Positions 8,361 through 15,023 of a DNA stretch of 64,000 nt are shown in pieces (the first letter of the stretch is position 1; each line of letters begins with the position of its first letter). A program made the translations under genes and the position numbers. The notes beneath the pieces were generated by a model, which was not told the DNA's origin, made no database searches, and saw only the letters and a program-made list of their open reading frames with translations. The stretch is taken from contig NZ_FRCW01000001.1 of the NCBI RefSeq assembly GCF_900143055.1, positions 310,001 through 374,000 on the forward strand. The letters are read 5' to 3'. The DNA comes from Fibrobacter sp. UWR3 (GTDB taxonomy: Bacteria > Fibrobacterota > Fibrobacteria > Fibrobacterales > Fibrobacteraceae).

Positions 8361-9215
8361 TTATTCCCAGTCGTCCACGAAGTCTTCTGCAGGCGGGGCA
8401 GGGGGTGCCGCAGGTGCAGGAGCGGGTGCGGGTGCAGGTTCCTGTGCCGGAGCGGGTGCTGGTTCCGGAGCAGGCGCAGGTTCCGGTGCGGGAGCGGGTG
8501 CCGGTTCAGGCTCGGGAGCAGGAGCAGGTGCCGGTTCCGGTGCAGGCGCGGGTTCAGGTTCCGGAGCAGGAGCAGGCGCGGGTGCCGGTTCGGGTTCAGG
8601 GGCCGGGGCCGGTTCGGGCTGGTTGTCCTGCGGAGGAGCGTAGTACGAACTGGATTCGCCGCTGTTGTCGGAATCTCCGGCCGGGTTGCCGACCTCGTCG
8701 TTTCTGCTGTTGTCAACCCACCACTGGAAGTTCAGTGCGCTAAGCACCTGCTTGCCGTATTCCTGGGCATTCGCGAAGGTCGCGAAGTAGCCGATACGCA
8801 CGCGGTAGTAGGTACCCTCGAGTTCGCCCGGGTTTTCCACCTCGGCGACGTAGGCCTCGATTTTCTGTTCTGCAAGTTTCTTCACGATGGCGTCGGCACC
8901 CTTCTTAGAGGGCTGGATGCTCACCTGGATAACAAACTGGCCATCTTCCTGGGGCTGGATGTTGCCGGTGACTGCCGGGGCTTCCTTGGCGGGTTCGGCC
9001 TTCTCGTCCTTCTGGGCGTTGCCCTGGGAAAGGGACTGGATGGGCACGAGTTCCGGTTCATCGGCGGGTGCCGGAGCCGCTTCGGTCTTGGTGACCGCGG
9101 GTGCCGGTTCCTTTTTCTGCATGTCGGGGACTATTTCCTCTTTTTCGCCACATCCGCAAAGGAGGGCGCCTGCGAGGGATACGACGCATAAGCTAGACGA
9201 CCATGTCTTTTTCAT
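8361..9215 (-). CDS. SPOR-domain lipoprotein with long Pro-Ala-Glu tail
   Basis: This protein (284 residues) starts at the ATG at 9215, six bases after a GGAG ribosome binding site (9223-9226); the longer open frame to 9611 would run through the promoter. A lipobox ends at Cys22 (LLCGC). A Pro/Ala/Glu linker leads to a SPOR domain (about residues 85-165: QFVIQVSIQPSKKGADAIV, then TYYRVRIGYFATFANAQEYG). SPOR domains bind glycan strands stripped of peptides, usually at division sites. The last 75 or so residues are almost only Pro, Ala and Glu (PAPAPEPEP-type), ending EDFVDDWE; such tails can span the periplasm or reach through peptidoglycan. The function in wall remodelling or division is inferred from the SPOR domain. 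Confidence 0.85.
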   Translation of the reverse strand: MKKTWSSSLCVVSLAGALLCGCGEKEEIVPDMQKKEPAPAVTKTEAAPAPADEPELVPIQSLSQGNAQKDEKAEPAKEAPAVTGNIQPQEDGQFVIQVSIQPSKKGADAIVKKLAEQKIEAYVAEVENPGELEGTYYRVRIGYFATFANAQEYGKQVLSALNFQWWVDNSRNDEVGNPAGDSDNSGESSSYYAPPQDNQPEPAPAPEPEPAPAPAPAPEPEPAPAPEPAPAPAPEPEPAPAPAPEPAPAPEPAPAPAQEPAPAPAPAPAAPPAPPAEDFVDDWE

Positions 9216-9259
9216 TAAATACTCCGGAAAATGAATGGCATGCCTGTTAGGCAACACTA

Positions 9260-9290
9260 AAAATATATATAAGTCTTTGATGTTCCGCAA
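9260..9290 (-). promoter_or_regulatory. Promoter of the SPOR lipoprotein gene
   Basis: On the minus strand TTGCGG (9290-9285), a 17-base spacer and TATATTTT (9267-9260) lie about 45 bases upstream of the start. The arrangement matches the promoters seen at 9349, 30234 and 56853. Confidence 0.65.
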
Positions 9291-9348
9291 GTTATAATTA
9301 AAAAAATGCCCATTTTTTGTCCAAAAAACGCCTGATGTGCCCCCACCC

Positions 9349-9379
9349 TTGACGAAATCGGCAGAGTTAAATATATTTG
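9349..9379 (+). promoter_or_regulatory. Promoter of rpsU
   Basis: TTGACG (9349-9354), a 17-base spacer and TATATTTG (9372-9379) form a near-consensus promoter about 35 bases before the rpsU start. Confidence 0.75.
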
Positions 9380-9414
9380 GGCTCTCAAACTGAATTTTTA
9401 ACCAAAGGATAATC

Positions 9415-9624
9415 GTGATCGGCGTTATTGTTAAGTCCAACGAACCTTTCGAACGCGCTCTCAAGCGTTTCACCAAGTCTTGCGAAAAGAACGGCATCAT
9501 TTCCGATGTCAAGAAGCGCCAGCGCTTCGAAAAGCCCTCCGAAGAAAAGAAGCGCATCGAAACTGCGGCTCGTCGCAAGCGTCTCAAAGAGATTGCTGAC
9601 CAGAACCGCAAGCGTCTCTACTAA
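9415..9624 (+). CDS. rpsU: Ribosomal protein bS21
   Basis: This 69-residue basic protein opens IGVIVKSNEPFERALKRF and continues with a long Arg/Lys-rich helix ending NRKRLY, which is typical of bS21 in length and sequence. It binds the 30S platform near the anti-Shine-Dalgarno region and acts in initiation. The start is the GTG at 9415, preceded by AAAGGAT at a suitable distance. It has its own strong promoter and is followed after about 100 bases by yqeY, a common partner of rpsU. A stem-loop lies between the two genes. Confidence 0.95.
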   Translation: MIGVIVKSNEPFERALKRFTKSCEKNGIISDVKKRQRFEKPSEEKKRIETAARRKRLKEIADQNRKRLY

Positions 9625-9650
9625 TAACAATTAGTATATTGCGTAAAGGT

Positions 9651-9677
9651 GAGTCGCCGATCCATGATCGGTGGCTC
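9651..9677 (+). other. Stem-loop between rpsU and yqeY
   Basis: GAGTCGCCGATC (9651-9662) pairs with GATCGGTGGCTC (9666-9677) over twelve positions, two of them G-U, around a CAT loop. A weaker hairpin (GCGGTGAGACCGC) follows just before the yqeY ribosome binding site. No real T-run follows, so RNA processing or stabilisation of the rpsU mRNA end is as likely as termination. Confidence 0.6.
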
Positions 9678-9723
9678 GTTGCGTGTTTTATAACAAAAGC
9701 GGTGAGACCGCAAAGGATTCACT

Positions 9724-10194
9724 ATGGCAAGCGAACTTCTTGCAAAAATCAAAGACGATATCAAGACAGCCATGAAGGCGCACGACGCCGAGACTCTCGG
9801 AACGCTCCGCACCCTCCATTCCGACATCAAGAACGAGGCCATGAAGGCTGGTGCCACTCCGGCCCAGATCGAGGAGACAATCACCGATGCGATGTGCGTC
9901 GACGTGCTCGCCCGTAGCGTGAAGCAGAAGCAGGAAGCCATCGACATCCTCAAGAAGGGCGGTTTCATGGACAAGATCCCTGCCGAGGAATCCTGCATCG
10001 CGCTCTACCGCAAGTACATGCCCGCCGAAATGACCGAGGACGAAGTCAAGGCCCTCATCGCCGAAATCAAGGCGGCGACCGGCGCTGCAAGCCCGAAGGA
10101 CATGGGCAAGATTATGAAGGAACTCTCCCCGAAGGTCAAGGGCCGCTTCGACGCCAAGCGCGCATCCGCCCTGGTTCAGGAAGCCCTTAAATAA
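9724..10194 (+). CDS. yqeY: GatB/YqeY-domain protein
   Basis: This 156-residue protein shows the YqeY pattern: a start rich in 'LLAKIKDDIKTAMKAHD', 'LRTLHSDIKNEAM', 'RSVKQKQEAIDILKKGG', 'YRKYMPAEMTEDEVKALI' and a GatB-like helical C-terminus containing 'DMGKIMKELSPKVKGRFD'. The same C-terminal fold binds tRNA in the amidotransferase subunit GatB. The stand-alone protein is widespread, often beside rpsU or dnaG, and its exact role is not settled. An AAAGGATTC ribosome binding site precedes the ATG. Confidence 0.9.
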   Translation: MASELLAKIKDDIKTAMKAHDAETLGTLRTLHSDIKNEAMKAGATPAQIEETITDAMCVDVLARSVKQKQEAIDILKKGGFMDKIPAEESCIALYRKYMPAEMTEDEVKALIAEIKAATGAASPKDMGKIMKELSPKVKGRFDAKRASALVQEALK

Positions 10195-10204
10195 CCGCTC
10201 GGCT

Positions 10205-10380
10205 CTATTGTAGGTAAAGAAACCGTCATCCTGAGCTATACGAAACTAAGAACTTTAGTTCTAAAGTTGAGTTATCCTCTTTGTGGAGGAGAGGCGTGGC
10301 CTCGAAGTCGATATACGAAACTTGGCTACTTGTAGCCTTAGTTGAGTTAGGTTCGTAGGAGCAGGATCTAGTCCCTCGTT
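10205..10380. repeat. Degenerate dispersed-repeat region after yqeY
   Basis: This gap has no gene. It holds CGTCATCCTGAG near 10225 and AGGAGCAGGATCTAGTCCC near 10355, with two copies of TATACGAAACT between them (near 10237 and 10312). It looks like a decayed member of the GTCATCCTGAGC...GGATCTAG type of interspersed repeat. A related end (GGTTCGAAGGAGCAGGATT) lies at 12493-12511. Confidence 0.5.
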
Positions 10381-10409
10381 GTCATGCCCGGCCCGACCGG
10401 CAATTTTTC

Positions 10410-10434
10410 ATCCCCGCGCAGGCGGGGATTTTTT
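10410..10434. terminator. Palindromic terminator between yqeY and the YhcG-type gene
   Basis: ATCCCCGC (10410-10417) and GCGGGGAT (10422-10429) enclose a four-base loop and are followed by TTTTT. It lies between convergent genes. The same stem occurs inside birA at 45715-45734. Confidence 0.75.
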
Positions 10435-10444
10435 GTTAATTCTT

Positions 10445-11629
10445 TTACCCCTTTTTCCCGCTGATTTCGTTCTTGAGCCACTTGGTCAATTCGTCTTCGG
10501 CAGGCAGTTTCAATTTGTATTTCTGCACGAAAAGCGATTCTTCGATTCCCGTAGTCGTATATTCCACCAGTTCCTTGCCTGCCTTGGTGCACATCAAAAT
10601 GCCTACAGGCGGATTGTCGCCCTTTTCCATCACGTTTTTCCTGTAGTATGCAAGGTACAGGTTCATCTGTGCAATGTCGTCGTACTTGATTTTGTTAGCC
10701 TTGAGGTCGATCAATACGTGGCACTTGAGAATCCTGTGGTAAAAGACCAAATCGCAGAAGAAGTAGTCGTCATCGACAAGGATTCGCTTTTGCCGGGTTT
10801 CGAAACAAAACCCGTTGCCGAGTTCCAGCAAGAATTCTTCAAGGTGGTTCATCAGTGCGTCTTCCAGGTCGGATTCTTCGACAACGTCCTTGTTCTTGAG
10901 CCCGATGAATTCATAGACGTACGGGCTCTTCACGACATCTTGGAGTTTCAGCGGATGGCCTGATTGCGCAATGCGGGACTGGACGATTGCACTCATCTTT
11001 GCAGGGTCCTTGCTCAGGGCCGTGCGTTCGAAGTAGTTCGAGTCAATTTGGCGTTTGAGTTCGCGGAAAGACCAAACGCCTTTCATAGATTCCAGTTCGT
11101 AAAAGACCCTGCCCAACGGATTTTCGACGCCCATAATGAGCAAGAAGTGCGAATACGAGAGATGATTAAAGAGTTTTTCAGGCGGAATTTCAAGTTTTTC
11201 AGATTGGGCAAACGGTGTTTGCCTAATTTGGCAATCACTGCTTGCCAAATCTGATTCCGACGGTGGCAAAACGTCCAATTTTGCCCCTAAATCAGCCGTC
11301 AATGGCCTGGTTGCCCCGAATTCGGTGGCTGTAAATTCAAGAACGGGGCGAGCCAAACACTTGAATTCCGAGTAGAATTGACGGTAAAGTTTCAGGTTCC
11401 TGTAAGAAAGTGACTTCTTGTTCAGGCGCTCCGCCAGCCTCTGGAGCGTCTTCTCTCCGTATTTGGCCCTGTCGTTGCCGTTCTGCTCGTAATGCACAAT
11501 GTAGTAGCCGGTAAGCCAGTTGCGTGCGGTTACATTCTTGTTGATTGCCTTGGCGGTGTTTTCTTCGAAAGCCTCGTCAATTTGCGCAATAGCATTGCAG
11601 AGACCGTTAAAATCGATGTTGCTTGCCAT
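10445..11629 (-). CDS. YhcG-type PD-(D/E)XK nuclease (DUF1016 family)
   Basis: This 394-residue protein starts at the ATG at 11629, six bases after an AGGAG ribosome binding site; a longer frame to 11839 lacks one. The N-terminal half is the DUF1016 helical domain (ARNWLTGYYIVHYEQNG, AKYGEKTLQRLAERL, NLKLYRQFY). The C-terminal 160 residues are the nuclease-like part: a Leu-rich entry (LEDALMNHLEEFLLELG), then FFCDLVFYHRILKC and VLIDLKANK, giving the D...(D/E)XK core with Asp in the middle position, and a late PPVGILMC strand. YhcG-like proteins are patchily distributed, often near restriction or mobile genes, and their substrate is uncertain. The central third (about residues 110-150) is variable. 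No methylase or specificity gene is next to it. Confidence 0.88.
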   Translation of the reverse strand: MASNIDFNGLCNAIAQIDEAFEENTAKAINKNVTARNWLTGYYIVHYEQNGNDRAKYGEKTLQRLAERLNKKSLSYRNLKLYRQFYSEFKCLARPVLEFTATEFGATRPLTADLGAKLDVLPPSESDLASSDCQIRQTPFAQSEKLEIPPEKLFNHLSYSHFLLIMGVENPLGRVFYELESMKGVWSFRELKRQIDSNYFERTALSKDPAKMSAIVQSRIAQSGHPLKLQDVVKSPYVYEFIGLKNKDVVEESDLEDALMNHLEEFLLELGNGFCFETRQKRILVDDDYFFCDLVFYHRILKCHVLIDLKANKIKYDDIAQMNLYLAYYRKNVMEKGDNPPVGILMCTKAGKELVEYTTTGIEESLFVQKYKLKLPAEDELTKWLKNEISGKKG

Positions 11630-11922
11630 GATGTACTCCTGTGAAAATTTTGTGGCTTGCAAACAGGAGATATGCATGTATAGCGCAGAACACCGGTTCA
11701 CAAACCTGTTGATGACAGATTGGAAATTCCACGGAATGTGGAGGTGCTCTACGTTGATCGCCAGGGGCCGTTCTCCCCATAGGGTTCCTGTCCTCAAATC
11801 GCGGGGCGTGTCGCGCCTGCAAAGGGAGGACGGCGTCAAGCAGATAGTTGAACTACCCGCCCGGAAAGAATGCGCTGTCAGCGGGATTGACTGCTATTAC
11901 TGAATTGAATATATAAAAACGC
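11630..11922. other. Gap with no supported gene
   Basis: About 290 bases between the divergent YhcG-type and PLD-like genes. Open frames here lack ribosome binding sites and resemble no family I know. Near the right end TTGAATATATAAAAA may act as a promoter for the PLD-like gene. Confidence 0.5.
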
Positions 11923-12480
11923 GTGACAAAAAACAAGAGGAAGGTTATCTTTACTCCCGTGCCCACATTCACCAAGTACATCCAGAACGAGGAACATTAC
12001 TCCGAGGTCATTGCGCGGATTGCGAAGGTTCGCGAGACGTTGTGGATCGGTACCGCCGACATCAAGGATGTCTATGTGAAGCAGGATGGCGAATCGATGC
12101 CGCTGCTCGGGCAACTGGCCGCACTCCTGAAGCGTGGCGTTGGCGTGCGGCTCATTCACGCGAAGGAGCCGGGCCCGAACTTCCGCGAGGACTTTGACCG
12201 CTTCAAGATTTTGGCGACCGACCTTGAGCGCGTCATGTGCCCGCGGGTGCATTTCAAGATGATGATTTTCGACTTGGAAACCGCCTACATCGGTTCCGCG
12301 AACTTGACGGGTGCGGGCATCGGCATGAAGAGCAGCTTGCGCCGCAACTTCGAGGCGGGAATCCTCACCAACGACCCCGAACTTGTGCAGCCCGCCATTG
12401 AACAGTTTGACACGATCTGGATGGGCTCGCACTGCAAAAATTGTGGTCGCCAGGAATTCTGCGGCGACCGGATTAAGTAA
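11923..12480 (+). CDS. Single-domain phospholipase D-like protein with C-terminal cysteines
   Basis: This 185-residue protein starts at the GTG at 11923. It has one HKD motif: VHFKMMIFD (His, Lys, Asp spaced HxKx4D) near residue 110, followed by AYIGSANLTGAG. That is the Nuc/PLD pattern in which two chains pair to make one active site. Upstream, TLWIGTADIKD and LLKRGVGVRLIHAKEPG fit the first half of the PLD fold. The C-terminus carries HCKNCGRQEFCGD, a cluster of three cysteines and a histidine that could bind zinc, which is unusual for small PLD proteins. Members act as nucleases or lipid hydrolases; the short length and lack of a signal peptide favour a cytoplasmic nuclease or helper. It sits between two repeat-rich gaps. 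Confidence 0.82.
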   Translation: MTKNKRKVIFTPVPTFTKYIQNEEHYSEVIARIAKVRETLWIGTADIKDVYVKQDGESMPLLGQLAALLKRGVGVRLIHAKEPGPNFREDFDRFKILATDLERVMCPRVHFKMMIFDLETAYIGSANLTGAGIGMKSSLRRNFEAGILTNDPELVQPAIEQFDTIWMGSHCKNCGRQEFCGDRIK

Positions 12481-12492
12481 ATTTTATATGTT

Positions 12493-12520
12493 CGGTTCGA
12501 AGGAGCAGGATTCAGACCCA
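12493..12520. repeat. Copy of an AGGAGCAGGAT-containing dispersed sequence
   Basis: GGTTCGAAGGAGCAGGATTCAGACCC is closely related to GGTTCGTAGGAGCAGGATCTAGTCCC near 10350. On the minus strand it looks like a worn tRNA T-arm and acceptor end, but no cloverleaf can be made. Confidence 0.45.
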
Positions 12521-12535
12521 CATTTTCTTTTCCGG

Positions 12536-12581
12536 TGCCCGTGCTGAATGTAGTAGCACAACTGGGCATTTCTTTTTTTTT
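12536..12581 (+). terminator. Terminator after the PLD-like gene
   Basis: TGCCCGTGCT pairs with AGCAC and GGGCA through a bulged stem (12536-12568), followed by TTTCTTTTTTTTT. Confidence 0.75.
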
Positions 12582-12612
12582 GTCCAAGGATTTTTTATAT
12601 TAATCAGCAACA

Positions 12613-13293
12613 ATGTCTTTCTTGAAATTAAGCTGCTTTTTGATAGTTTTTTGTTGCTTTCTAGTTTCCTGCGGTCATGAGGAAAAGCAATCCTGCATAA
12701 ATTTGTACGAGTTGAAAATCTCCTACAGCAAAAATAATGTTCCGAGAAAATTCAATTTTGTTTATCGGGAAGTCCCTGAATATAGTCAAGGCACTTTAAA
12801 GACAATTTATCCTATTAAAGATGCGATTGATTATGCTGGGAAAGTTCAGTTTATGCAGGATTCTGGTTATCAAGAATTCCTCATATCCTATATAGATCCA
12901 TTCGAAGAGAGAAGAATAGAGGATATGCAAGTGATTGTTGCGGTGGATTCTATTTCAGGAAAGACGGATTCAACGACAGTCGAAAACCTGTGGGGTACCG
13001 GAAGCTTGTTTTCTCGATCCAATATTCTTCATAACAAATGGAAATCAATGCGGTTTCTTACGCCAGTCTTTGTGGAAAGGGATGGAAAGATTGTGGATGC
13101 TGGATATGCCTGTTCTGAATGGGAAAATTTGCGAGAGGTTACAAAGCCCGATTGCAGAAAACCAAAGGGATTGGTTATACAGGGAAGGGTAGAAAAAACA
13201 GGGCTAGAACCACCGTTGCCGGCTGATAGTTTGATGGAGCGACTTAAGGATGACATTGATCGCATTCTTGAATGTAGCGAAGAAGAGTTTTAG
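12613..13293 (+). CDS. AT-rich lipoprotein of unknown function
   Basis: This 226-residue protein has a lipobox ending at Cys20 (FLVSC). I recognise no domain. The mature part has many Tyr, Phe, Ile and Lys residues, blocks such as YPIKDAIDYAGKVQFMQDSG and a conserved-looking TPVFVERDGKIVDAGYACSEWENL, plus three cysteines beyond the lipid-bearing one. Codon choice is markedly more AT-rich (AAA, ATT, TTT, GAA) than in the surrounding genes, where NNC and NNG codons dominate, which suggests recent acquisition. Upstream is TATATTAA nine bases before the ATG with no ribosome binding site. It is the last gene of the accessory stretch before the NifA-like regulator. Confidence 0.65.
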   Translation: MSFLKLSCFLIVFCCFLVSCGHEEKQSCINLYELKISYSKNNVPRKFNFVYREVPEYSQGTLKTIYPIKDAIDYAGKVQFMQDSGYQEFLISYIDPFEERRIEDMQVIVAVDSISGKTDSTTVENLWGTGSLFSRSNILHNKWKSMRFLTPVFVERDGKIVDAGYACSEWENLREVTKPDCRKPKGLVIQGRVEKTGLEPPLPADSLMERLKDDIDRILECSEEEF

Positions 13294-13331
13294 GAGTCGA
13301 TGAGTTAAATTTTCTTGTTCGCTATTTTGTG

Positions 13332-13339
13332 TATATTTA
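13332..13339 (+). promoter_or_regulatory. TATATTTA box four bases before the NifA-like gene
   Basis: The box is followed by GAAT and the ATG at 13344. No ribosome binding site is present, suggesting a leaderless message. Confidence 0.42.
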
Positions 13340-13343
13340 GAAT

Positions 13344-14873
13344 ATGTCCACCTCGCAATCCAAAATCCAGGAACTGGAACTGCTCTACAAGATCAGTTCC
13401 ATTCTGAACCAGACGCTCGATTTCGAGAGTGTTGCACATCCGATTCTGGAAGTGGTGGAATCAATGATGGGCGTGGAACATGCGACGCTTACGCTTTACA
13501 ACCGCCACACCGGCGAAATATCCATCGAAATTGCGGAAGGCTTGAGCAGCCGCCAGGCGCGCAAGGGCCGCTACAAGGTGGGCGAGGGCATTACCGGCCG
13601 CGTGGTGGAAACGGGCAAGCCGATTATCATTCCCTCGGTTGCGAAGGATCCGGACTTTCTGGACCGTACGGGCCGCGGCAAGACGGAGGACAAGGCGTTC
13701 CTCTGCGTGCCCGTGATTATGGAGCACCAGGTGATTGGCGCCTTCAGTGCCGACGTGCAGAATCCGGTAGAAGATGAACTTCCCGAGAAACTCCGCCTGC
13801 TGGAAATCATCGCGCAGATGCTTGCGGCGGCAGTGAAGCTCCGTCGCGAAGCTCGAGAGGAAAATGAACTCCTGAAGGCCGAAAACGAACGCTTGACCTT
13901 GGAACTCAAGGACCGTTTCCAGCCCGACAACATCATCGGGCGTTCGAGCGAGATGCAGCGCGTGTATGCGCAGATTGACCAGGTTTCAAAGAGCCCCCTA
14001 CCCGCGCTCATCGTGGGCGAGGTGGGTACGGGCAAGGGGCTCGTGGCTGAGGCTATCCATTACCGTTCCGACCGCAACATGGGCCCGTTCGTCCGCGTCC
14101 ATTGCGCCTCCATGCCGGAATCAGTACTTGACCGCGAACTGTTCGGCAGCGTGCGTGGTGCCCTCGTGGGTGTGTTTGCGGAAACCCCTGGCCGCGTAGA
14201 ACAGGCCGAAGGTGGCACGCTGTTCCTGGACGAAGTGGGCGAACTTTCTCCGAACCTTCAGGTGAAACTCCTGCGTCTGTTGCAGAACGGCGAGGTGGAA
14301 CGTATTGGCGCCCGCATTCCCAAGAAGGTGAACGTGCGCGTGATTGCGGCCACCACCAAGAACCTGCAGCAGATGGTCGAAGAAGGAACCTTCCGTGAAG
14401 ACCTCTATTACCAGCTGCACATTTTCCCGATTTACGTGCCGCCGCTCAGGAACCGCAAGACAGACATCGTGCTCCTGGCGGACCACTTTGTGGAACATTA
14501 CTGCCGCATCGTGGGCAAGAACGTGCGCCGCCTTGCCCGCACCACCATCAACATGCTCATGAGTTACCCGTGGCCCGGAAACGTGCGCGAACTTGAAAAT
14601 GGAATCGAGCGTGCCGTTCTCGTTGCCGACGAAGACGTCATCTACCCGCACCATTTCCCGACCACGCTGCAGACCGCCGAAACGAGCGGCACTCCCGTGA
14701 ACGGAAACCTGAAACTCATGGTGGAGGCCTACGAGAAGGACATCATCTGCGATGCCCTCAAGAGTAGCAAGGGAAAAGTCGCCGCTGCTGCGCGCAGTCT
14801 TTCCACGACTCCGCGTATTTTAACGTATAAAATCAACCAACTTGGCATAGACCTCGCCAGTTTCGGTAAATAA
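13344..14873 (+). CDS. NifA/NtrC-like GAF-AAA+ regulator with altered GAFTGA motif
   Basis: The 509-residue protein has a GAF sensor domain (about residues 15-165), a short coiled coil, an AAA+ domain of the sigma-54 activator family (about 195-425) and a Fis-type helix-turn-helix (about 470-505: KVAAAARSLSTTPRILTYKI). Walker A is GEVGTGKGLVAEAIH and Walker B is GGTLFLDEVGEL, both intact. The loop that normally reads GAFTGA, which contacts sigma-54, reads GALVGV here (in LFGSVRGALVGVFAETPG). In known activators changes in this loop usually abolish sigma-54 activation, so the protein may act without sigma-54 or as a repressor. No histidine kinase or receiver domain is nearby; the GAF domain is the likely input. 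It stands alone between the accessory stretch and tyrS. Confidence 0.88.
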   Translation: MSTSQSKIQELELLYKISSILNQTLDFESVAHPILEVVESMMGVEHATLTLYNRHTGEISIEIAEGLSSRQARKGRYKVGEGITGRVVETGKPIIIPSVAKDPDFLDRTGRGKTEDKAFLCVPVIMEHQVIGAFSADVQNPVEDELPEKLRLLEIIAQMLAAAVKLRREAREENELLKAENERLTLELKDRFQPDNIIGRSSEMQRVYAQIDQVSKSPLPALIVGEVGTGKGLVAEAIHYRSDRNMGPFVRVHCASMPESVLDRELFGSVRGALVGVFAETPGRVEQAEGGTLFLDEVGELSPNLQVKLLRLLQNGEVERIGARIPKKVNVRVIAATTKNLQQMVEEGTFREDLYYQLHIFPIYVPPLRNRKTDIVLLADHFVEHYCRIVGKNVRRLARTTINMLMSYPWPGNVRELENGIERAVLVADEDVIYPHHFPTTLQTAETSGTPVNGNLKLMVEAYEKDIICDALKSSKGKVAAAARSLSTTPRILTYKINQLGIDLASFGK

Positions 14874-15023
14874 ACTGACTGCAGTCAACTCTCGATAGCC
14901 GACTAATTCTATATTTATCCCGTATGATTATCCATTCCTTCTACATGGGCTTTCAGTGATTAGTGGTTTAGACTTGTAATTTCCCTAACCAATAATCATT
15001 AACCATTAACTATTGAGAAAATT

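Noticed and set aside
8361-9611. A longer N-terminus for the SPOR lipoprotein
   Set aside because: It would read through the promoter and into the rpsU coding region on the other strand; the start at 9215 has a ribosome binding site and gives a lipobox.
11520-11903. A 127-codon plus-strand frame opposite the start of the YhcG-type gene
   Set aside because: It has no ribosome binding site, overlaps the real gene antisense for a third of its length and resembles no family.
12481-12535. A possible tRNA fragment (GGTCTGAATCCTGCTCC on the minus strand)
   Set aside because: Only a worn T-arm-like piece exists; no D arm or anticodon arm can be drawn, and the loop is not TTCGAAT.
14874-15023. A T-box riboswitch in front of tyrS
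   Set aside because: The leader is short, AT-rich and lacks the T-box sequence or an antiterminator; only degenerate repeats are seen.
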